From NCBI GenBank assembly GCA_013817555.1, contig JACDCN010000020.1, positions 1 through 15,022 of the forward strand: a stretch of DNA of 15,022 nt, written 5' to 3'. A model generated the notes under the pieces. It saw only the letters and a program-made list of their open reading frames with translations. It was not told the DNA's origin and made no database searches. How positions within the stretch are numbered: position 1 is the first letter of the stretch; each line of letters opens with the position of its first letter. Below are positions 7,401 through 15,022 of this stretch, piece by piece. A program made the position numbers and the translations under genes. Origin of the DNA: Actinomycetota bacterium. GTDB taxonomy: Bacteria > Actinomycetota > Thermoleophilia > Gaiellales > Gaiellaceae.

Positions 7401-9019
7401 ACCCTGCGGTAGAGGTCGTTCAGATCGCTCGTGGCGAAGCGTCCGCCGTCGAGCTGAACCATCGGCCGTAGCTCCGGCGGAATCACCGGAACGGCCTCGA
7501 GGATCATCCACTCGGGCTTGTTACCCGACTTGATGAACGCCTCGACGACCTTGAGCCGCTTGATCGCACGCTGTTGCTTCTGACCCTTGGACGTCTTGAT
7601 CGTGTCCCGCAGGGACAGTGACTCCTCATCGAGGTTGAGTGCGCGCAGCAGGTCGCGGATCGCCTCAGCTCCCATGCCGCCCTGGAAGTACACGCCGAAG
7701 CCGTACGGTGAACCGAAGCGGTCCTTGAGCTCGCGGAAGATCTGCTCGTCCCCGACGATCATCTTCGGCTCGAGCTCCTTGAAGAGGAGCCAGGTCTGCT
7801 CCAGCCGGCGGACGGCGTCGACCGACGCCTCGCGTGTGTCCTCGCGGCGCACGTCCATGTCGGCCACCATCTCGCGGACCTTCAGCGCCCACTGGGCGAC
7901 CGCATCGAGATCGTCCTTGCGCGTTCCCTCCACCAGGCAGAGGTCGTAAGCCAGCTCGCGAACGGCGGCCTGGTCGGAGTCGGGATCGACGGCGGCGAGC
8001 ACGGCGGCGAGCAGCCCGTTACCGGTTTCGCGTGCCCGATCGAGGTTCTTCCGATCGACCGACGCGACCAGCTCGACGTCCTCGGCGTTGAGCTCCGCGC
8101 CGGAGAGGAGACCCTCCTGCACGCGCTTCAGATGCTTCGTGATCGCGCCCTTCTTCGACCCTGAGACCTTCTCGAGGTCGGCCCGTAGGGGCTCGAGCGC
8201 TGCCTCGATCTGCATGGCCGCCGCAGCGACCGACTCGACCTCGCGCGGCGCGAGGCGGCGATCGTCCCGAGTAGAGGTCTGCCGGACGAGCTCGCGGACG
8301 CGCCGCGGATCCTCGTTCGTGATCTTCTTGGCGAGCTCGGTGAACACACCTCCGCCGAGTGACCTGAGCTCATCGAGCGGAGGCAGAGCTGCCTCCTCCG
8401 CCCAGTTGTTCAGGCCTCGCGCCCAGAAGTCGTCGTCCTCGTCGAAGTTCCGGTCCTTGCCGGCCGCGAAGTAGTCACGGCGCCGGCCGAGCCGGCCGTC
8501 CAGTGCGGACAGTGCCTCGTCGCGATCCAGGTAGATTCGCTCGGTCTCTCCGGCGACCTTGTCCTCGAGATCGGCGAGATCCGACTGGCGCTTTTCGCGG
8601 TCGACCTGCGTGACGATCGAAGCCGCGAAGTAGAGAACCTTCTCGAGCTCCCGCGGAGCGATGTCCAGCAGATAGCCGATTCGGCTCGGGACGCCTTTGA
8701 AGAACCAGATGTGCGAGACCGGAGCTGCCAGGTCGATGTGGCCCATGCGCTCGCGGCGCACCTTCTGTCGCGTCACCTCGACGCCGCAGCGCTCGCAGAT
8801 GATGCCCTTGTAACGGACGCGCTTGTACTTGCCGCAGTAGCACTCCCAGTCCTTCGTCGGACCGAAGATGCGCTCGCAGAAGAGCCCGTCGCGCTCCGGC
8901 TTCAGGGTGCGGTAGTTGATCGTCTCCGGCTTGGTGACCTCACCAGAGGACCAATCGCGAATCTGCTTGCTCGAAGCAAGCCCGATCCGAATCGCGTCAA
9001 ATTCGTTGATGTCGATCAC
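4439..9019 (-). CDS. rpoC: DNA-directed RNA polymerase subunit beta'
   Basis: A 1526-residue beta' subunit, which with beta forms the catalytic cleft of RNA polymerase. The N-terminal zinc site has C60, C62, C75 and C78 ([20 protein letters not shown]). The catalytic NADFDGD is at 726-732, with D728, D730 and D732 holding the active-site magnesium. The trigger loop runs near residue 1039 ([20 protein letters not shown]). The second zinc site is C1082, C1161, C1168 and C1171. Mycobacterial beta' is about 1316 residues; most of the excess is a charged, helix-prone stretch between about residues 140 and 405, before [11 protein letters not shown]. The last 45 residues are acidic. The GTG start is supported by [16 protein letters not shown] and a GGAGG 11 bases upstream. 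It is co-directional with rpoB across a 120-base gap and is followed by strong hairpins. Confidence 0.99.
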   Translation of the reverse strand: MIDINEFDAIRIGLASSKQIRDWSSGEVTKPETINYRTLKPERDGLFCERIFGPTKDWECYCGKYKRVRYKGIICERCGVEVTRQKVRRERMGHIDLAAPVSHIWFFKGVPSRIGYLLDIAPRELEKVLYFAASIVTQVDREKRQSDLADLEDKVAGETERIYLDRDEALSALDGRLGRRRDYFAAGKDRNFDEDDDFWARGLNNWAEEAALPPLDELRSLGGGVFTELAKKITNEDPRRVRELVRQTSTRDDRRLAPREVESVAAAAMQIEAALEPLRADLEKVSGSKKGAITKHLKRVQEGLLSGAELNAEDVELVASVDRKNLDRARETGNGLLAAVLAAVDPDSDQAAVRELAYDLCLVEGTRKDDLDAVAQWALKVREMVADMDVRREDTREASVDAVRRLEQTWLLFKELEPKMIVGDEQIFRELKDRFGSPYGFGVYFQGGMGAEAIRDLLRALNLDEESLSLRDTIKTSKGQKQQRAIKRLKVVEAFIKSGNKPEWMILEAVPVIPPELRPMVQLDGGRFATSDLNDLYRRVINRNNRLKRLLDLGAPEIIVNNEKRMLQEAVDALFDNGRRGRAVTGPGNRPLKSLSDMLKGKQGRFRQNLLGKRVDYSGRSVIVAGPNLKLHQCGLPKLMALELFKPFIMSRLVERKAVQNIKAAKKMVESMIPEVWDVLEEVIAEHPVLLNRAPTLHRLGIQAFEPVLVEGKAIQVHPLVCHAFNADFDGDQMAVHLPLSAEAQAEARVLMLSANNILSPASGRPLATPTQDMVLGAYFLTYCEYDLDATTAADLTKKLKKNGLPRFRTEEDVEFAVEAEQMRYQDPIEYEWGDERLLTTPGRVIFNAEVERALGEATGGAAEDHPFLNRTLTKRELDQFIGDLVERYGPNTIAAALDVIKSLTFRFATRAGITISKNDIVIPDSKERILGEYEEEVSKVGREYDRGLMTEEERDERIVAIWTEATEVVANAMMANLSPTNPIYMMANSGARGSFNQIRQLAGMRGLMADPKGEIIARPIKANFMEGLTVLEYFISTHGARKGLADTALRTADSGYLTRRLVDVSQDVIIRDQPGKNPSDCGTKEYVDLALILDESPNKSVAGRVAALDIMKPIKDGKPGKVLVIAKGTEITMSGLRKLVQEFGEHAPTATIPVRSVLKCRSEYGLCRYCYGTFLATGGPAEIGDAVGIIAAQSIGEPGTQLTMRTFHTGGVAGADITHGLPRVVEIFEARNPKGAGTLTDVSGKVDVDDSERTIKVTVTPTAIDEKGELPDPKEFAFPRRTRLKVAKGQLVESGDALNEGSLNPTDLLTLKGATATELYLVGEVQNVYKSQGVEIHDKHIELIVRQMLKKVRVESAGETKLLPGQLVDRVLLERENVRVKKEKGEQATFEPIILGITKASLATESFLSAASFQETTKVLTDAAIEGKTDRLLGLKENVIIGKLIPAATGLKQYRQISIEPTEPLPVTFARPEAEAELLAALEEIGEGDGFDLDALGLPFDDELSVDGASDVDVAELETPAEEES

Positions 9020-9056
9020 GTGTGTCAGCGCCTCCGTTTGTGCAACAACCAGGGAC

Positions 9057-9075
9057 GCGGCCGCGGAACGGCCGC
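9057..9075 (-). other. Short GC hairpin in the rpoB-rpoC gap
   Basis: GCGGCC (9057-9062) pairs with GGCCGC (9070-9075) with a 7-base loop, between palindromic repeat copy 3 and the rpoC ribosome binding site. It could be part of an mRNA processing or pausing structure. Support is only the complementarity. Confidence 0.35.
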
Positions 9076-9136
9076 CTTCAGGGATTTTGCGCGACCGGAA
9101 TCCGCGCGAGCGGATTCCGGTCTTGCGCCAGCTAGC
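9076..9136 (-). repeat. Palindromic repeat, copy 3 (REP-like), in the rpoB-rpoC gap
   Basis: A perfect 13-bp stem, GACCGGAATCCGC (9093-9105) with GCGGATTCCGGTC (9110-9122) and a GCGA loop. Read on the minus strand it begins TAGCTGGCGCAAGACC a few bases after the rpoB TGA stop. This matches copy 1 apart from one extra T there (TAGCTTGGCGCAAGACC), and the shared TAGCTGGCGC matches copy 2. Its end, ATCCCTGAAG (9076-9085 on the complement), is identical to the tail of copy 2. Because rpoC must be transcribed through it, full termination here is unlikely. Confidence 0.8.
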
Positions 9137-9139
9137 AAA

Positions 9140-12748
<3,609 letters not shown>

Positions 12749-12757
12749 ATGTGACAG

Positions 12758-12763
12758 CCTCCC
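12758..12763 (-). promoter_or_regulatory. Ribosome binding site supporting the rpoB TTG start
   Basis: On the minus strand GGGAGG sits 9 bases before TTG (12746-12748). No ATG or GTG lies between this site and the conserved N-terminal domain, so the rare TTG start is the best reading. Confidence 0.65.
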
Positions 12764-12851
12764 TTAACGACGTGCAGGGTTGGACGGACGAGACCTCGGC
12801 GGAACCACGGAGGATAGCGCACGAGCACACCCCGCCGCAACCGCTTTTGGA

Positions 12852-12890
12852 GCGGATGGGGTGCGTTGGGAAAGTGTAGCGGATGGGGCA
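12852..12890. repeat. Pair of GCGGATGGGG direct repeats in the rplL-rpoB gap
   Basis: GCGGATGGGG occurs at 12852-12861 and again at 12879-12888. The same 10-mer occurs on the minus strand just after rpoC, at the foot of the rpoC-downstream hairpin. All three lie in non-coding DNA beside a strong stem, which suggests fragments of one repeat family. Confidence 0.5.
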
Positions 12891-12893
12891 AGC

Positions 12894-12926
12894 CTGGTGC
12901 CTGTCACCAGCGGTGACAGGCACCAG
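12894..12926 (-). terminator. Perfect 15-bp hairpin between rplL and rpoB, possible attenuator
   Basis: CTGGTGCCTGTCACC (12894-12908) is exactly complementary to GGTGACAGGCACCAG (12912-12926) with an AGC loop. In E. coli and others the rplL-rpoB gap holds a partial terminator that lowers rpoBC expression relative to the ribosomal proteins, plus an RNase III site. This stem is in the right place for either. There is no T-run. The GGTGCCTGTCACC half also has the look of a dispersed REP-type palindrome. Confidence 0.6.
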
Positions 12927-12939
12927 CTTCTCGCCGAGC

Positions 12940-12955
12940 GCGAGGCAAGCCTCGC
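12940..12955 (-). other. Small hairpin immediately after rplL
   Basis: GCGAGG (12940-12945) and CCTCGC (12950-12955) flank a CAAG loop, ending 2 bases beyond the rplL stop. With the larger stem next to it, it makes a tandem hairpin pair at the ribosomal-protein/polymerase boundary. Confidence 0.4.
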
Positions 12956-12957
12956 CG

Positions 12958-13338
12958 CTACTTCAGCTCGACGGAAGCGCCGGCTTCCTCGAGCTGACCC
13001 TTGATCGTGTCCGCCTCTTCCTTCGCGGCGCCTTCCTTGACCGCGTTGGGGGCGCCGTCCACCAGGTCCTTCGCCTCCTTCAAGCCGAGCCCGGTAATCG
13101 CGCGCACGACCTTGATCACCTGGATCTTCTTGTCGCCGACGGCAGTGAGGACGACATCGAAGGAGTCCTTCTCCTCCTCTGCGGCCGCACCGTCGCCCGC
13201 AGGCCCGGCGGCGGCGATCGCGACGGGAGCGGCGGCCGTCACGCCCCACTCCTCCTCGATCGCGTTCTTCAGTTCGACGAGCTCGAGCACGGTCATCTTT
13301 CCGAGCGTGTCGAGCACCTTGGATACATCAGTGGGCAT
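12958..13338 (-). CDS. rplL: Ribosomal protein bL12 (L7/L12)
   Basis: A 126-residue stalk protein that binds L10 as dimers and recruits and activates translational GTPases on the large subunit. The dimerising N-terminal domain (about 1-33, [22 protein letters not shown]) is followed by an Ala/Gly-rich flexible hinge (about 34-55) and the globular C-terminal domain (about 58-126). The factor-binding stretch reads [20 protein letters not shown], and the protein ends GASVELK. The length is typical. The ATG overlaps the rplJ TAA stop by one base (TAATG), and GAGGAGG lies 7 bases upstream inside rplJ, so the two are translationally coupled. Confidence 0.98.
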   Translation of the reverse strand: MPTDVSKVLDTLGKMTVLELVELKNAIEEEWGVTAAAPVAIAAAGPAGDGAAAEEEKDSFDVVLTAVGDKKIQVIKVVRAITGLGLKEAKDLVDGAPNAVKEGAAKEEADTIKGQLEEAGASVELK

Positions 13339-14027
13339 TACTGGGCCTCCTCTACGGCTTCGTTAGTTTCATCGGCGTCTTCAACCTGTGACTGCTCTGC
13401 GGACACATCCTGGACAGCAGGTTCCGCTGTGGCGGGACCTGCCGGTGTATCGGTTGTGCTTGGCTCATCGGCCGCTATATCGGACGGCCCTACGACTTGT
13501 CCCTGCTCCTCCAGCTGCTTGATCCGGGCGTCGATCAGACCGTGCAAGTTGCGGAGCGGCGCGTTTACCAGGGCGACGAGCTGCGTCAGCGGGGCGACGA
13601 TCACGCCGACGAGCTGTCCGCGCAGCACGTCCAGCGGCGGCAATGTCGCGAGCCGATCGACCTCCTCACCGGACAACGTCTTGCCTTCGAGAATTCCTCC
13701 GCGCAACGTCAGCACGTTGGTCTCCTTGGCTTTCGTCGCGAGCGCCTTGGCAACGGCGGCGGGATCACCGCCGGACTCGATGAAGGCGATCGCGGTCGGC
13801 CCCTCGAGCATGACGAGCAGCGCATCCGCCCCCGCCTCCTCCGCAGCGCGCCGGGTCAGCGTGTTCTTGACGATGCGAAAACGCGCGCCGTGCTGGAGCA
13901 GATCGTCACGCAGCGCCTCGAGCTGCTTGTTCGTCAGACCGCGGTAGTCGGCGACGATCAGCGTCTCCGCGCCTTTCAAGTCCGCAGCGAGCTCGGAGAC
14001 GATTCGTTCCTTGTCGGATTTCAGCAT
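13338..14027 (-). CDS. rplJ: Ribosomal protein uL10
   Basis: A 229-residue stalk base protein that anchors L7/L12 dimers to 23S rRNA. The family N-terminus is clear ([20 protein letters not shown] then [17 protein letters not shown]), as are [12 protein letters not shown] (50-61) and EGPTAIAF (75-82). The C-terminal helix that carries L12 runs to about residue 175. L10 is usually 165-180 residues; here about 55 extra residues follow (173-229), rich in Glu, Asp, Ala, Pro and Thr. The ATG has GGAGG 8 bases upstream. The frame stays open far upstream, but that part lies antisense to nothing conserved and overlaps rplA in another frame, so it is not used. In many bacteria L10(L12)4 represses its own mRNA through the leader. 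Confidence 0.97.
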   Translation of the reverse strand: MLKSDKERIVSELAADLKGAETLIVADYRGLTNKQLEALRDDLLQHGARFRIVKNTLTRRAAEEAGADALLVMLEGPTAIAFIESGGDPAAVAKALATKAKETNVLTLRGGILEGKTLSGEEVDRLATLPPLDVLRGQLVGVIVAPLTQLVALVNAPLRNLHGLIDARIKQLEEQGQVVGPSDIAADEPSTTDTPAGPATAEPAVQDVSAEQSQVEDADETNEAVEEAQ

Positions 14028-14035
14028 GTCGATGT

Positions 14036-14042
14036 CCTCCTC
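14036..14042 (-). promoter_or_regulatory. Ribosome binding site fixing the rplJ start
   Basis: On the minus strand GAGGAGG stands 8 bases before the ATG at 14027. It selects this start inside a reading frame that stays open much further upstream. Confidence 0.75.
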
Positions 14043-14051
14043 AAATGACGA

Positions 14052-14070
14052 AACCCGCACGAGGCGGGTT
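14052..14070 (-). terminator. Attenuator-like hairpin just before rplJ
   Basis: AACCCGC (14052-14058) and GCGGGTT (14064-14070) form a 7-bp stem with a 5-base loop. On the minus strand the stem is followed by TCGTCATTTG, only modestly T-rich. It lies between the L10 leader and the rplJ ribosome binding site, where leader-controlled attenuation acts in other Gram-positive rplJL operons. Confidence 0.5.
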
Positions 14071-14071
14071 C

Positions 14072-14160
14072 TTGCGGGCGAGCGAACAAGCCCATTGGAA
14101 CCTGCCTCGGCTGGACCTCTGCCCTCGCAGGCTGCCAGCGGTCTGTGGCGGGAAACGTCT
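14072..14160 (-). ncRNA. Ribosomal protein L10 leader (autoregulatory 5' element)
   Basis: This fills most of the 137-base gap between rplA and rplJ. Read on the minus strand it contains CACAGACCGCTGGC, a CTGC-GAGG-GCAG hairpin, then CCAGC and CCGAGGCAGG. GCTGG and CCAGC can pair. The order AGAC ... CCGAGG resembles the L10 leader RNA known upstream of rplJ in Firmicutes and Actinobacteria, which binds the L10/L12 complex. The assignment is by remembered consensus and position; a covariance-model search was not possible. Confidence 0.7.
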
Positions 14161-14164
14161 GTAG

Positions 14165-14896
14165 CTAGGCCGAGACTGTAGCTTCCTCGAACTCCTCCGC
14201 GATGTCTCTGGTCTTCGTCGAGTCGACGTGGATGCCCGGGCCCATCGTGGTCGTCAGGGTGATCTGCTTGATATAGCGACCCTTGGCGGCCGAAGGCTTC
14301 GCTCGGACGATCTCCTCGATGAGCGCGGCGTAGTTCTCCAGCAAGGCTCGCTCCTCGAAGCTCTTCTTGCCTATCGGGAGATGGACATTCCCGCCGCGAT
14401 CGGTGCGGTACTCGAGCTTGCCCGCCTTGGAGTCCGACACAGCCTTGCCGATGTCGAACGTGACCGTCCCCGTCTTCGGATTCGGCATCAGCCCGCGCGG
14501 ACCAAGCACGCGACCGAGCTTGCCGACGACACCCATCTGGTCGGGTGTGGCGATTGCGACATCGAAGTCGAGAAAACCCTCTTCGATGCGTGTCGCGAGA
14601 TCGGCCGAGCCGACGATGTCCGCGCCGGCCTCTTCCGCTTCGCGCGCCTTCTCCCCTTCGGCGAAGACCGCCACGCGGACGTCCTTTCCTATGCCGTGCG
14701 GCAGCATGATCGTGCCGCGGAGCTGCTGATCGGCGTGCCGCACGTTCAGGCCGAGCCGGAAATGCGCCTCGACGGTCTCGTCGAAGCGCGCGCCTTCGGC
14801 TCCCTTGAGCATCCGGACCGCCTCGAGCGGCGCGTAGGCGCGCTCGCGGTCGATCTGCTCGTGTGCCGCGCGATACCGCTTGCCGCGGATGCTCAT
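14165..14896 (-). CDS. rplA: Ribosomal protein uL1
   Basis: A 243-residue large-subunit protein of the L1 stalk, which helps release deacylated tRNA from the E site. The family signature [20 protein letters not shown] is at 127-146. Other typical stretches are [10 protein letters not shown] at the N-terminus, [10 protein letters not shown] (70-79) and [19 protein letters not shown]. The length is usual for bacterial L1. The ATG overlaps the rplK TGA as ATGA, and no clear Shine-Dalgarno is seen, so translation is probably coupled to rplK. In proteobacteria L1 represses the rplKA mRNA; no such site can be examined here because the rplK 5' region is outside the window. Confidence 0.98.
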   Translation of the reverse strand: MSIRGKRYRAAHEQIDRERAYAPLEAVRMLKGAEGARFDETVEAHFRLGLNVRHADQQLRGTIMLPHGIGKDVRVAVFAEGEKAREAEEAGADIVGSADLATRIEEGFLDFDVAIATPDQMGVVGKLGRVLGPRGLMPNPKTGTVTFDIGKAVSDSKAGKLEYRTDRGGNVHLPIGKKSFEERALLENYAALIEEIVRAKPSAAKGRYIKQITLTTTMGPGIHVDSTKTRDIAEEFEEATVSA

Positions 14897-15022
14897 AAGT
14901 CGGTGTCCACGCCCATCGAGCGCGCAGTCCCGGCAATGACCTTCATCGCCTCGTCGACGTCGCGGGCATTCAGGTCCGGCATCTTCATCTCGGCGATCGA
15001 GCGGACCTGGGCATTCGTAAGC
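14893..15022 (-). CDS. rplK: Ribosomal protein uL11, C-terminal part (5' part outside window)
   Basis: The last 43 codons including the TGA stop. The translation [19 protein letters not shown], then [20 protein letters not shown], matches the rRNA-binding C-terminal domain of L11, including the near-invariant GTARSMG. L11 binds the GTPase-associated region of 23S rRNA. It ends in a 4-base ATGA overlap with rplA. The start and any promoter of this operon lie beyond the right edge. Confidence 0.95.
   Translation of the reverse strand, partial: LTNAQVRSIAEMKMPDLNARDVDEAMKVIAGTARSMGVDTDL

Noticed and set aside
4997..7471. Long plus-strand open frame (824 codons) antisense to rpoC
   Set aside because: It is Arg/Asp/Leu-rich with no family features and mirrors the codon bias of rpoC on the other strand; a GC-rich shadow frame.
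12883..13947. Plus-strand open frame antisense to rplL and rplJ
   Set aside because: It is a Ser/Ala/Arg-rich shadow that includes the hairpin region and has no recognisable domain.
14028..14936. Upstream extension of the rplJ frame to a 532-residue product
   Set aside because: The extension overlaps rplA in another frame, translates to Arg/Gly-rich nonsense and bypasses the well-placed ribosome binding site at 14036-14042.

Overview
The window is GC-rich bacterial DNA, almost all coding. It carries the classic ribosomal-protein/RNA-polymerase cluster in the order rplK (3' end only) - rplA - rplJ - rplL - rpoB - rpoC, read on the minus strand from the right edge to about 4.4 kb. The protein sequences look actinobacterial (for example the rifampicin-region and trigger-loop sequences, and RpoB with an actinobacterial-type C-terminal end). 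The divergent rifampicin-region residues, a beta' subunit about 200 residues longer than in mycobacteria, and the GGDEF/RskA-like neighbours suggest a deep-branching lineage such as Thermoleophilia. That placement is inference from memory of the families, not from a search.

Right part (12.96-15.02 kb): rplK and rplA overlap by 4 bases. A 137-base gap follows that carries a probable L10 leader RNA and an attenuator-like hairpin. Then come rplJ and rplL, which overlap by one base. Middle part (4.4-12.96 kb): rpoB (TTG start) and rpoC (GTG start), each preceded by a gap holding strong hairpins. The rplL-rpoB gap has a perfect 15-bp stem hairpin, the rpoB-rpoC gap holds a palindromic repeat, and two tandem hairpins follow rpoC and probably end the operon. 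The usual actinobacterial follow-on genes (rpsL, rpsG, fusA, tuf) are not next to rpoC here.

Left part (1-4.3 kb) is an accessory segment. It holds the last 32 residues of a GGDEF-domain protein, a two-helix membrane protein with an RskA-like outer domain but no anti-sigma domain, a divergently transcribed membrane protein with GAF-like and degenerate GGDEF (GGGRF) domains, and a secreted 592-residue protein of unknown function. The two divergent genes are separated by a 112-bp element with 21-bp inverted arms enclosing two further hairpins.

The most notable non-coding signal is a palindromic repeat family. Three related copies each begin at, or within 7 bases of, a stop codon (after the partial GGDEF gene, after the second GGDEF gene and after rpoB), and two of them supply the TAG stop itself. 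No rRNA, tRNA, CRISPR array, transposase or phage gene was seen.
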